64,000 nt of DNA from Cephalopachus bancanus (lineage: Eukaryota > Chordata > Mammalia > Primates > Tarsiidae), in NCBI GenBank assembly GCA_027257055.1, contig JAPVLO010000978.1:124001-188000 (forward strand), written 5' to 3'. Position numbers and translations under genes: made by a program. Positions within the stretch are counted from its first letter, which is position 1. Each line of letters begins with the position of its first letter. The notes beneath the pieces are model-generated. The model made no database searches, was not told the origin of the DNA, and was given only the letters and a program-made list of their open reading frames with translations. Positions 11,638-23,381 of this stretch are shown here, piece after piece.

Positions 11638-12028
11638 GAAAGTGCTGAAAGCAGAAAATAATTTCACCAGCAACCATCCTGGACTCCAGGAGGAGCTGCC
11701 AGCCACAGGGTGTATTAGTAACATCACAGCTGCCTTGCAGATGCAAACAAGGACTGCCCCTCAGCAGAGCTCTGTCTGGTATAGAGCTAGATTTCCTTCC
11801 TGTGTCTTGGACATCTCCTGTTTCTGTTCTCCATTCCCTAACAACTTACTAACTCCCTCATTGTGTCTCCATTGTGTCTCCAGGCAAAATGTTTCTAGCA
11901 GTAAGGATGCAACTGGCTGCAATGGTCACTAGTATCTTTAAATTATTGCAGGAGGTAAAGGCTGCCTGGAGACCAGCAGGAAGATGGGTGTGAGGTGGTC
12001 TCACTGTGTCCTGACAGTAACCTGTGTT

Positions 12029-12048
12029 GAAAAACTTTGGCCATAGTC
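12029..12048. repeat. Target-site duplication of the Alu at 12049
   Basis: GAAAAACTTTGGCCATAGTC recurs at 12343-12362 with one A-to-G change. Confidence 0.95.
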
Positions 12049-12342
12049 TGGCTGGGCTCAGTGGCTCAGCCTGTAATCCCAGTGCTTTGGGAGGCTGAGT
12101 TGAGTGGATTGCCTGAGTCTGCAGGTTCAAGATCCACCCGGGAAATGGTGAGACCTCATCTCTACAATAAATTTTAAAAAATGAACTGGACAGGGTAGTG
12201 CGTGCCTGTAATTCCAGCTACTCAGAAGGCTGAGACAGAAGGATCACCAGAGCCCAGCAGGTCGAGGCTGTGGTAGCCAGGAGTGTGCCACTGCACTCCA
12301 GTCTGGGCAACGGAGTGAGACTCCACCTCAAAAAAAAAAATA
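12049..12342 (+). mobile_element. Dimeric Alu SINE
   Basis: Same lineage-specific type as the copy at 5005 (GGCTCAGTGGCTCAGCCTG start, right arm near 12190, A-tail of ten before TAG). Several substitutions, such as GCAGGTTCAAGATCC in the B-box region, suggest an inactive copy. The 20-bp target-site duplication at 12029 and 12343 is intact except for one base. Confidence 0.96.
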
Positions 12343-12567
12343 GAAAAACTTTGGCCGTAGTCAAAGGAGAACTTGGCACAAAACACAACAAGTCTTCTTT
12401 TATGAAACATTGCTGATTGTTATACAGAAGGGATCAATAAACAAATGACACTTGGAATACACTGAGAAATGCAGTCAATTTTTATGGTCTTCTCATTATT
12501 CTAATTAGATACCAAATATCTCTTTTGAAATAAAGAGGGTTTGGGGTCAGGATGATGTGACCAAGGC

Positions 12568-12988
12568 TTGTATTGGTCAGGATTGTCCAGAAAAGCAAAA
12601 CCAACAGGGTGTGTGTTTGTTTATATAAAGAGGTTTATTTGAAGGTATTAGTTCACGTGTTTGTGGGAGTTCTGAAAGTTCTAAATCTGATGGTGGAGGC
12701 AGGCAGGCAGAAGAGGCAGGAAGCATTGCAATGTGAGTTCAAAGTCAATGTGATGGCTGAATTTCTTCTTGCTCAGAGAGGCTAGTCTTTGTTCCATTAT
12801 GTCATTCAACTGGTTGGATAAGCTTCTTCCACATTAGAGAGTGGAATTTGTTTTACTCAAAGTTAACAAACTTAAATGTCAATCTCATTAAAAACAAACT
12901 CTTTCAAAGAAATATCCAGAATAATGTTTGACTAAAAATCTGGGCATCAGGGCCCAGCCAAGTTGACATATAATATTAGCCATCACAA
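12568..12988 (+). repeat. Old LTR-like interspersed repeat
   Basis: The order of phrases (CCAGAAAAGCAAAACCAACAGG, AGTTCACGTGTTTGTGG, CTTCTTGCTCAGAGAGG, CATTCAACTGGTTGGATAAG, ATCCAGAATAATGTTTGAC, GGGCCCAGCCAAGTTGACAT) matches a common mammalian interspersed repeat that I recognise by eye but cannot name safely. It carries no coding sequence. The frame at 12573-12785 inside it is fortuitous. Confidence 0.7.
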
Positions 12989-13844
12989 GACTTAAAGAGA
13001 CCTGAACAGAGAAAGGAGTTAATTCTCTATAGATCAGGGAAAGGCAGCACACCAGGCTTGAACATTCTGAACATGTCAGCAGACTCCTCTCCACACTTTA
13101 TCCTAGCAGGATCAGGAGGACATTATACTCATATCAATTTGAAAAGCAGAGAGGGTCTATTGACACCTTGCCAGCTGAGGTATTGTTGCCAGGAAGGGAC
13201 AAGTGGACAGAACTCCAAGAGAGCAAGCCAAGAGTAAAATGGAGTATCATGTCCAACTTGGGGGGGGGGGAGCTGACAGCCAGAGAAGGAACACCAGGGG
13301 AGCACTGAAAACAGTCATATTTTAACATGGTGAAATAGAACCTCAGGAGGGAGAGAAGGCAGCCTGGACAACACTGACAACAGCACAAAGACAGTCAAAT
13401 AGGTCAATGAAACTATAAAAAGGACTCCCAAACTGTAAAAATGTGGCTTTTGGTTTAAAATATTTAATGCAAATATAAAAGAAACAGATTGTCTCTTTTG
13501 AGACACAAATTAGTGGACAGGGAGATCAAATGTAAAAATGCATCACAACAGGGCAGGAAGAGAGAAATTATGAGCAGAAAGGTTAAAACTTTGGATAGGT
13601 CCATAAATTTTTGGGAAAAAAAAGCAAAGGAAAAATGGATAATAATTAAACCAATATGAGAAAATATCATAGATCTCAAGAAAGATTTTAGTTCAGAGGT
13701 TGAAATCATAACAGGAAATATTGATTTAAAAAAATACAAATCTAAGCAGATGATATTAAAATTTCTGAATTTATGATAAAGTCATCTTTTCCAAGTCACC
13801 TGGAGGAAATAAAAAGTTATATATAATAGAAAAATAATCAGTCT
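12989..13844. other. No gene seen; contains an 11-G run
   Basis: Unique-looking DNA. A run of eleven G sits at 13260-13270. The overlapping minus-strand frames in 13134-13739 are low-complexity and match nothing I recognise. Confidence 0.5.
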
Positions 13845-13858
13845 GGCATTAAAATCTT

Positions 13859-14127
13859 TTTTTATAGGACCAAGTATTTTATTTTATTTTATTTTTATTT
13901 TTTAATTTTTTTTTAGAGTCCTTCACCATTTTTGCTGCAAATACCTTTGGGAAGTACCAATGGATTTTGGTTACATGGATGCATTGAATAGTGACAATTA
14001 ACTCTGAACTTTAAGTATAATCTTCCCACTCTTATGTACACATATTGGTCAACAGGTAACTTTTCATCCTTCCCCCTTCCCACCCTCCTCCTTCTGAGTC
14101 CCCAGTGTCCATTACACCATTCAATAT
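13859..14127 (-). mobile_element. LINE-1 3' UTR stub, strongly 5'-truncated
   Basis: On the minus strand this is the 3' end of an older primate L1 (phrases corresponding to GTTACATGGATGCATTGAATAG and AACAGGTAACTTTTCATCC). The poly-A is seen as T-rich DNA near 13859-13915. GGCATTAAAATCTT occurs at 13845-13858 and again at 14128-14141 as a perfect 14-bp target-site duplication. It differs from the 3' UTRs of copies A-G, so it comes from another subfamily. Confidence 0.9.
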
Positions 14128-14176
14128 GGCATTAAAATCTTAATCTGCAACTCTGAAAATGTAAAAAGAATATATG

Positions 14177-14491
14177 CAGCCAGGCTCAGTGGCTCAGCCT
14201 GTAATCACATGCTTTGGGAGGCCAAAGTGAGTGAATTGCCTGAGCCTGTGTGTTTGAGACCCACCTGGGCAACTTGGTGAGACCTCATCTCTACAATAAA
14301 TCAAAAAAATTAGCTGGGCATGGTAGTGCGCGCCTGTAGTTCCAGTTGCTTGGAAGGATGAGGTGGAAGAATTGCCGGAGCCCAGCAAGTCGAGGCTGCA
14401 GTGGCCAGGAGTGGCCACTGCACTCTAGTCTGGGCAACAGAGTGAGACTCCTACTCAAAGAAAAAAAATTAAAATAATTAAAATAAAAATT
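14177..14491 (+). mobile_element. Dimeric Alu SINE
   Basis: Same lineage-specific subfamily, with its right arm near 14310 and an A/T-rich tail. AAAAGAATATATG (14164-14176) and AAAAGAGTATATG (14492-14504) form the target-site duplication with one mismatch. Confidence 0.95.
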
Positions 14492-15016
14492 AAAAGAGTA
14501 TATGTATATCATATAGTACATAAAAGATTGAGGAAAATATATTATCCATACAGCATTTCTGAATAAAATGTTTTAGAAAGAATCTAAACAAAGAACAAAT
14601 AAATGAAAATCTTTAGCATAAAGAAAAATAAAGAAAAAAATTGCAGGCAATATGTAGTGAAAAATTAATAGATAAATAAAGAGCTTTATTTTTTTAAAAT
14701 GTGTGGTTTAAAGTAGAAGTGGTATATTCAAGAAAACTTAATATTAAGAGTTCAAAAATAACATCATCCTATGAAGGATAGAGAGGCTTACAGAAAGTAA
14801 GATTGCGCTAAATGTCTCTTGGGGACAAGGATGAAGTGTGGGAAGGCACAGGATTCCTCAAGGTCACATCTCATTAGAAGCATAAGAAGATATTGTCTTT
14901 CATGATAAAATAACAATATTATTTTGAAACCATAAGAAGTTGATAATATCCAACCATTTTGATCTACATAAGCAGTAATTACCTAATGTTCAAACTAATA
15001 TTTACGCTTGTGTATG
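14492..15016. other. No gene seen
   Basis: A/T-rich DNA between an Alu and the start of L1 copy C. No supported feature. Confidence 0.6.
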
Positions 15017-15795
15017 AACTGACCCTAACTGTGAACAATTCTACCAGCCTGCAAAGTCAGCTAGAAAAAAGAGCTGAAAGGACATTGGACTTAAAGGAAA
15101 ATTTCAGAGTGTGCTTGGTTGGCTCTGTTAGTTTACTAACCTTAATCTATCCCTTTTCTTTTTAACTTTTTTTTCATTTCTTGGTAAAGCCCATATTTGT
15201 ATAGAGGAATAGCACGTGAATAAGGAGGTTGGTTAGCTTGTACATTAGCATCATTGTATGTTTTAGTTTTTTATATGGTTGCTGGTTAGTTTTTAGTCAT
15301 GGTTAGTGTTTTTCATTTTATTTGTTTCAGTCTTTGTGTCTCTTTTCACTTGCTAGTCAGTACACTCAACTGTTTTCCTGCTTACTCTCCTCTCTCTCCA
15401 CCCCCCTCTTTGCCCCACTACCTACTCCATTCTCTTCCTTCTGTTAACCTCATATTGCTTTCAGGGAGTAAACCTACAACCCCACTGCATGGACAGATTC
15501 CAAGGCAATGGGAAGTGGGTTTCAGCCTATCCATACACCTATTGGCAAATACCAGGATCTGCAGAGAGATTTAGAATCACAACTTCCCCCTTAATTAAAT
15601 CTTACATCTGCTAAAAAGGACTGCCCTCAACCTACAGTCCAACTCCAGAACTGAACAAAGAATGAAGAAATACAATAGGAAAATAGGATATTGAATAAAC
15701 AGAAGTAAAAGTAACCCCTCAACCGCTGAATAACAGAATTAAAGAAGACAGGGAAGTGGAGGGAAGGGAAAAGTAGGGAGGAAAAATCTGCACAA

Positions 15796-16763
15796 ATGAA
15801 GAAAATCCAAAAGAAAAATATAGGTCTCACAGAGACCCATGGGAGGTCAGACACTGAGAAAACAGACTTTGGAATACAAACAATGAAGAGCCCCCAGAAT
15901 GACTGGTCACATGCAACAAACCCAGACATCAAGACATTAATAGAGAGAACTTTAAAAATTGAGGAGAGACAAGAGGAAAATAGGACAGAGCCGATGACAG
16001 AAATAACAGCAGTAAAGAATACTGTCATGGAAATATATAACAAACTAATAAGCATGGGAAGCAGAATTAGCCAAGAAAAAGAAAAAAATCTCAGAGCTTG
16101 AAGACCAAAATACAGAACTAACCCAAACTGTCAAAAACATAGAAAAGAAGCTTACAAAAACAGAACAAAACCTTCAAGAGATGAATGATTACTTCAAGAG
16201 ATCCAATCTAAGAGTAATTGGCCTTCCTGAGGCAGAGAGAGAGAGTCAGGGGCCACACTGGAATAAACATTTCATGAAATCATTCAAGAAAACTTCCCTC
16301 GTCACATAAGTGATGCAAAAATACAAATACAAGAGATTCAGAGAACCCCTGCAAGACAACAAATGAGAAGACCAACTCCCAGACACATAATAATTCACCT
16401 AAACAAAGTGGCTATAAAAGAAAAAATCCTAAAGGCAGCAAGAGAAAAAGGTCAGACTACCTATGAGGGAAGACCAACAAGAATAGCAGGAGATTTGTCT
16501 ACAGAAATCCTCCAGGCTAGGAAAGCTTGGAACCCTATTTTCAAAGTTCTAAAAGATAAACAATTCCAACCAAGAATAACCTATCCAGCCAGCCTAAGCT
16601 TCATCAGTGAGGAAGAATTTAAATCTTTCCCAGATATCCAATCCCTAAGAACCTACGCTGCCACCAGACCACCTCTATAAGAAACATTTAAGAAAGTACT
16701 GAACACAGAAGAAAAGAAAAAAAGAACAACAACATTCTTCACAAGAGTACAGCAAAAAGATAA
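15796..16763 (+). pseudogene. L1 ORF1 of copy C, frameshifted
   Basis: ORF1 encodes the L1 RNA-binding trimeric chaperone. The first open piece (15796-16101, about 101 codons) starts MKKIQKKNIGLTETHGRSDT and enters the coiled coil. It goes out of frame near 16080, where the A-run after CCAAG is altered. A later open piece (16363-16680, about 105 codons) holds the C-terminal domain (RHIIIHLNKVAIKEKILKAA, REKGQTTYEGRPTRI, YPASLSFISEEEFKSFPDIQ). An early stop at 16678 truncates the C-terminus. The copy is inactive. Confidence 0.93.
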
Positions 16764-16825
16764 AAACACAATGAACCAACTCCAAAACCAAAAGAAAGAC
16801 TACAAACAGGAACAACAACTCTGCA

Positions 16826-16838
16826 AGAACCTTATGAC
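16826..16838. repeat. Target-site duplication of L1 D, left copy
   Basis: GAACCTTATGACA here corresponds to GAACCTTAGGGCA at 23372-23384. The two mismatches fit drift since insertion. The duplicated bases include the ATG of copy C's ORF2. Confidence 0.85.
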
Positions 16839-18344
16839 AAGTTCCAATAAGATGGCGACAGCATAAGTGGATTTGTGAGACTCTTCGAACGTGAGTTCCC
16901 AAAAAGACTCTTACTTTTCTTCCCACAGCCCCCTGCCCATGGCCAACCGCTCTGGTACGAGGCCCAGGGACCTTCGGTCCCATACAGGGCCAGATAATGT
17001 GGCCCCCAGCAGCTATTGCTCCACTATATGTGACTCCCGCCTGTGCGGGAGGCTTGGGTCTCAGCTCCCTTACTGGCTACATCGTCCTGCCCAGCACCCA
17101 GCACCAAGATGCCGGTCACCCAGGGAGGCTCTGGGCATCCACCCCTCAGAGATATTGGTCCCATTTCTGTCTGAAGTACACTGTGAGGGACCCAGGGCCA
17201 CCACCTACCCTTTGGAGTTTTGGAGCCCTGGATCCCTGGGCCCACCCTGGCTGAGGCACTCAGTGTGTGACCCCAAGCTTGTGTAAGGGAACAGAACCCC
17301 AAGCTTGTGTAAGGTGCTGATCAGAGGCTCCCAGTTCCAAAGAAGGGAATGCACAACACTCTCCTCCACCCCAGCCTGCTGGTGACACCCGGATCCAGTG
17401 CCCAGCTGTGCAGTTCATCCCAGTGCATCTTGCCCAGAGACCCAGATGAGCGGAGAGAAAAGATCCCTGAAAGTGAAGCTGCCACCTCGGCCATTCTCCA
17501 GGTAGATTTGCATTGCCCCACCCACCTATCAGAGCCTACACCTCAGTTCCTAAGGTAACATCGTTAAACGGGAGACAAAGCCACTCCCCTACACTGAACA
17601 GACAGAGACAACTAAGCATCGCAGACCTCCCAGGCAGCAGGCTAGCTGCCTGCAACAAAAACAAAGGGAGAGGCTGGAGATCAGAGCTGAAGTGACTTTA
17701 GACACTCATGAAAGATTCCACAGCTAGTCTGATCTCTTATTTTGACTTTTGATTTTATCATTCTGACCATATGTTTTGCTCACTTTTGTTTGCTTTCTGA
17801 CTTACACTATCTGTTTCATGATTTTATTGGTCTGTCTCTGTGGAGCTATCAGTATTCTTTAGGGAATTTTCCTTCTGTGTTTTTTTCACTTCTCTCCGGC
17901 CTTGTGTCTCTTTTTCACCTGTTAGGTGGTATGTATGACTGTTTTGCCTCTCACTCTTCTCTCTTTCTAACTTCCTATTGATCCCCCTCCTCCATTATTT
18001 TCCCCTTTTGTAGGTCCTTTTGATCCAGGGACCAAACCTACATACCGCTGCACAGACAGATTGTAAGGCAGGGGGAACTAGGTTCCAGTGGGCTCATACA
18101 CCTGTTGGTGGATGCTGGAATCAGCATATAGATTCTGAATCACAGCTTCCCCCTCAATTAAACCTAAAAACTGCAAAAAGTACAGCCTGCAGCCCACAGT
18201 CCAACCTCAAAAGTGAACAAAGCCAGAGGACCCTCATAAGGAAGAACAGGAGATTATACAAGTGAAAAAAAAGCAATCCCACCTTCTCAAAAACAGAATT
18301 AAAGAAAGGGAGGGAAGGGGGGAGAGAGAGAAAAATCTACACAA
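16839..18344 (+). promoter_or_regulatory. L1 D 5' UTR with internal promoter region
   Basis: The L1 5' UTR normally contains an internal Pol II promoter. A YY1-type AAGATGGCG lies at 16849-16857, about ten bases from the element start, as is known for primate L1. The region 16900-17560 is GC-rich and differs from the other copies. A module resembling the other copies begins near 17550 (GGTAACATCGTTAAACGGGAG) and continues to the ORF1 start at 18345. Activity is inferred, not shown. Confidence 0.75.
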
Positions 18345-19300
18345 ATGAAGAAAAACCAAAAGAAGAATATGGGTCTCTCCCAGACACCTGGGAGGGCAGA
18401 CACTGAGAAAACTGACTTCAGAGTGCAAACAATGAAGAACCCCCAGAATGACTGGTCTCAAACTACAAACCTAGATATCAAGACATTAATGGATAGATTA
18501 AAAAGAATTGAGGAGCGAAAAGAATAAACTAGGAAGGAGCTGATATCTGAGATAACAGTAATAAGGAATACTGTGAATGAAATAAATAACAAACTGATAA
18601 GCATGGAAAGCAGAATTACCCAAGAAGAAGAAAGAATCTCAGAGCTTGAGGATTAAAATATAGAACTAAACCAAACTCTTAAAAACACAGAAAACAAGCT
18701 CAAAAAGACAGAACAAAACCTGCAAGAGATGAGTGATTACTTCAAAATATCAAACCTAAGAATAATTGGTCTTCCTGAGGCAGAAAGAGACACAAAGACC
18801 ACACTAGAACAAACTTTCCATGAGATCATTCGAGAAAACTTCCCTAATCTAATCAGTGATGCAAAAATTCAAACACAAGAGATTCAGAGAACCCCTGCAA
18901 GACAACAAATGAAAAGACCAACTCCTAGACACATAATAATTCGCCTAAACAAAGTAGGCATAAAAGAAAAAATGATAAAGGCAGCAAGAGAAAAAGGCCA
19001 GTTCAACTACCATGGAAAACCAATTAGAATAGCAGCAGATTTATCTACAGAAACCCTGCAGGCTAGGAGAGCTTGGAACCCTATCTTCAGAGTCCTAAAA
19101 GATAAACAATTTCAACCCAGAATAACCTACCCAGCCAGGTTAAGCTTCATCAGCGAGGGAGAATTAAAATATTTCCCACATATCCAATCCCTAAGAACTT
19201 ACACTGCCACCAAACCACCTCTACATGAAACACTTAAGAAAGTATAATCACTGAAAAAAGGGAAAAAAGAACAACGTTCTCCACAAGAGCACAGGAAAAA
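18345..19300 (+). pseudogene. L1 ORF1 of copy D, broken
   Basis: The start MKKNQKKNMGLSQTPGRADT is intact and runs 60 codons to a TAA at 18525-18527 in the region preceding the coiled coil. A second stop interrupts the coiled coil near 18654. The RNA-binding half is open from 18729 (about 172 codons) with NLRIIGLPEAERD, RHIIIRLNKVGIKEK, REKGQFNYHGKPIRI and YPARLSFISEGELKYFPHI. It therefore has the ORF1 domain order coiled coil, RRM, C-terminal domain, but cannot give a full protein. Confidence 0.93.
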
Positions 19301-19383
19301 GATTAAAATACACATGAACCAAACCCAAAGCCAAAGGAAAGACAAAACACCAACTGGAAGAACAACAAATCTATAAGAACTGT

Positions 19384-22300
19384 ATGATAGGGATGAACTC
19401 TCACATTTCAATAGTTAGCCTGAATGGGAATGGACTAAATGCACCACTGAAAAGACATAGAATGGCAAAATGGATAAAATATCACCAGGCAACAATATAC
19501 TGCCTTCAAGAGACCTATCTGACTAGAAAGGACACACACAGACTCAAAGTAAGAGGATAGGAAACAAATTTGCAGGCGAACGGAACACAAAAGCAAGGAG
19601 CAGTTGCGATTCTAATTTCAGACAAAATACCATTTAAGCTATCAAAAATGTAAAAAGATACAGAGGGCCACTACATAATGACAAAAGGTTCACTCCATCA
19701 ACATGATATCAGAAACATATATGCACCTAACATAGGTGTGCCAACATTCATAAAGCAACTTCTAGGAAAACTAAAGAAAGATATTGACGCTAACACCATC
19801 ATAATTGGGGACTTTAATACCACACACACAACCCCAGACAGATCATCAGGACAAAAAAATCAGCAATGAGATCCAGAACCTCAATGTGACTCTTGACCAA
19901 ATGGACTTAATTGATACCTACAGAACACTCCATCCAAAGACCACAGAATACACATTCTACTCATCACCACGTGAAACGTATTCTAAGATTGACCACATAT
20001 TTGTCCATAAATCAAGCATCAGCAAATTTAAAAGGACGAAAAGTTTACCATGCACCTTCTCAGACCACAGTGGAATAAAAATAAACATTAACAACAACAA
20101 GGTCCCCCCAAAACCCGCAAAGACATGGACACTAAACAGTATGATGCTAAACTTCTCCTGGGTCAATGATGAAATCAAAACAGAGATCAAATGTACCTGG
20201 AAACAAATGAAAATGAAGAAACATCTTACCAAAATCTCTGGGACTCCATGAAAGCTGCAGTAAGAGGGGAAATTATATCCTTACAAACGCACATGAATAA
20301 AATGGAGGGATCACAAATTAACAGCCTAACAAGCCACCTAAGGAACCTGGAAAAGCAAGACCACAAAAACCCTAATTTTAGCAGAAGAATTCAGATCACC
20401 AAAATAAAAGCCCAAATCCAGGACATAAAAGACAATACAAAAAATCAATGAAACAAAAAGCTGGTTCTTGGAAAGGATACACAAGATCAACAGTCCCCTG
20501 GCTGAAGAAGAGAGAAAAAAACAAATAAGCATAATCAGAAACACAAAAGATGAAGTCACATCTGACCCTGAAGAAATACATAAGATCATTAGAGACTGTT
20601 ATGTACACTTGTATGGAAACAAACTTGAAAACCCAAAGGAAATGGAGGACTTTCTGTCATCACACAACCTGCCTAGGTTGAAAGAAGAAAATTGGGACTC
20701 TAAATAGACCAGTAACAATCAAGGAAATTGACTACATAATAAGAAAACTACCTAGAAAAAAAAGCCCTGGACCAGATGGCTTTCCAGCAGAATTCTACAA
20801 GACATTTATGGAGGAGCTGATTCCAATCCTACTGAAGGTATTTCAGGCGATTGAGAAAGATAGAACCCTCCCCAAATCATTTTATGAAGCTAACATCACA
20901 TTGATATCCAAGCCAGGTAAAGATCCAACAAAGAAAGAGAACTACAGGCCAATATCTTTCATGAAAATAGATGCTAAAATTCTCAACAAGATCCTAGCAA
21001 ACCGGATTCAACAACACATCTCAAAAATCAGCCATCATGATCAAGTAGGCTTCATCCCTGGGATGCAAGCCTGGCTCAACATTCGTAAAACCACAAATGT
21101 AATTAAATACATCAACAGATGTCAAAACAAAAACCACATGATTATATCATTAGATGCAGAAAAAACTTTTGATAAAACCCGGCACCCTTTCTTGATAAAA
21201 ATTCTCAAACATCTAGGCATATGAACATCTAGGCAAAATAGTAAAAGCCATCTACAAGAAATCCACAGCCAGGATAATCCAAAATGGACAAAAATTGAAA
21301 CAATTTTCGCTGGAAAAAGACAAGGATGCCCACTCTCACCCCTCCTATTCATTATACTTTGGAAGTCCTGGCTAGAGCAATAAGACAAGACAAGGCAATC
21401 AGGGGTATCCAAATAGGAAAAGAGGAAGTCATTTATCTCTCTTTGCGGATGACATGATTATGTACCTTGAAAATCCAAGAGAATCTGTCAAAAACCTCCT
21501 TACACTGATAAAGGCCTTTGGCAAAATCTCAGGATATAAAATAAATGTGCAAAAGACAATCGCATTTCTTTACACCAATAATAAACAAACAGAAAACCCA
21601 ATAAAAATCACAATTCCATTCACAATAGCCACAAAAATAATGAAATATTTTGGTATCTTCCTAACCAGAAATGTGAAAGACCTTTACAATGAAAACTACA
21701 AAACTCTGCTCAAAGAAACCAAAGATGACACAAACAAGTGGAAATGTATCCCATACTCATGGATTGGAAGAATCAACATTGTGAAGATGTCCATCTTACC
21801 TAAGGCAATCTATAGATTCAATGCAATACCTATCAAATTACCAGCAACATTCTCCACAGACCTAGAAAAAACAACACAGGAATTCATAAGGAAACACAAA
21901 TGACCAAGAATCGCCAGAACAATCATCAGCAAACAAAAACAAAGCAGGTGGTATCATATAACCAGACTTCAAACTTTACTATAAAGCTACAATAATCAAA
22001 ACAGTTTGGTATTGGTACAGGAACAGGTATATAGAACACTAGAATATAATTGAGATTCCAGAAGCAAAACCTCAATTTCTCAACCAACTCATCTTCGAAA
22101 AGCCTCCACCACCTACCACTGGGGAGAGGAGAACCTATTCAGTAAATGGTGCTGTAAAACAGGCTGACCATGTACAGAAGATTGAACCAGGACCCCTATC
22201 TATCCACACACACAAAAATTAACTTCAAATGGATCAGAGACCTAAATGTAAAACCTCAAACCATAAGAACCTTAGAAAATGAAGGACATACCCTCATGGA

Positions 22301-23151
22301 AATTGGAACTGGCATCCAATTCCTGAACAAAATCCGAAACCCACAGGCCATAATAGATAAGATAGACAAGTGGGACCTCATTAAATTGACAAGCTTATGC
22401 AAAGCCAAAGAAACCATCAACAGAGCAGGGAGACAGCCTACAGATTTGGAAAAAGTATTTGCCAACTCCAGGTCTGACAAAGGCTTAACATCTTGGATCT
22501 GCAAGGAGCTCAAGCATGCTGAAAAGGAAAAAAAAAATCCCATTATAAAATGGGTAAAAGATATGAACAGAGACTTCAAAGGAAGACATCTGAGCAACCA
22601 ACAGACACATGAAGAAATGTTCAACCTCACTAATCATCAGGGAGATGCAAATCAAAACCACACTGAGATACCACCTAACTCCAGTCAGAATGGCAATTAT
22701 CAATAACTCAAAAAACAACAGTTGCTGGAGAGGATGTGGCGAAAAGGGAACACTTCACTGTTGGTGGGAGTGTAAACTAGTGCAACCTGTGTGGAAAGCA
22801 GTGTGGCGGTTCCAAAAAGCTCTAAATATCAACCTTCTATATGACCCTGCAATCCCCCTACTGGGAATATACACTGAAGAACTCAAATCACTCTATCAAT
22901 AAGATACCTGCACACTAATGTTTATCGCAGCATTGTTCACAATAGCAAGAACCTGGAACCAACCATGCTGTCCATCAAAAGAGGACTGGGTTAAAAAACT
23001 GTGGTACATATACATGATGGAATACTATGCAGTCATACAAAACAACAAAATCATGAATTTCACTGCACCTGGATGGAACTAGAGTCTATAATACTGAGTG
23101 ACCTCTCACAAAAACAAAGATCTGAGTATCACATATTCTCACTCATATAGT
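19384..23151 (+). pseudogene. L1 ORF2 of copy D, multiply disrupted
   Basis: ORF2 encodes the endonuclease/reverse transcriptase. Recognisable parts are the endonuclease GDFNTTHTTPDRS near 19820 and SKIDHIFVHKSSI near 19985, RT pieces at 20468-21224 ([26 protein letters not shown]) and 21454-21903 ([16 protein letters not shown]), and the C-terminal region at 22170-22706. The FADD region is split by a frame shift at about 21440. The terminal cysteine-rich segment is at 22609-22902 ([17 protein letters not shown]). Numerous stops and indels make it non-functional. Confidence 0.93.
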
Positions 23152-23381
23152 GGACCTGGATCATCCAATGTACTACCATAAGAAAATGACTGACAGTGGT
23201 GGAAAACTATGGTGGGGGAGGGGAAGGGTGATGGAACTAATGGTAGTAAACATCTGTCTGGGGACAGGGAGACACCTCTTATCAACAAGGGTGCCTGAAC
23301 GAAGCATATTTGTATACCTAACCCTTAACCATACCCCACAAAATCATAATAAAAAAATTGATTAAAAAAATGAACCTTAGG

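Larger units (their letters stand above)
15017..16838 (+). mobile_element. LINE-1 copy C, 5' part (element split by L1 D)
   Basis: Starts within the 5' UTR: AACTGACCCTAACTGTGAAC matches the position about 600 bases into the 5' UTR of copy E. It contains the rest of the 5' UTR (to 15795) and ORF1, and stops at 16838 within CTTATGACA, the ORF2 start region. The same element resumes at 23372. I saw no target-site duplication for C itself. Confidence 0.95.
16839..23371 (+). mobile_element. LINE-1 copy D, full length, inserted inside copy C
   Basis: A complete L1: 5' UTR beginning AAGTTCCAATAAGATGGCG, ORF1, ORF2, a short 3' UTR with a G-rich tract at 23213-23230, the CCTAACCCTTAACC end and an A-rich tail at 23350-23371. 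Flanking L1 C sequence resumes immediately after it. D is about 6.5 kb. Both ORFs are broken by stops and frame shifts. Its first ~700 bases of 5' UTR look unlike those of copies E, F and G, although its ORFs belong to the same lineage. Confidence 0.95.
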
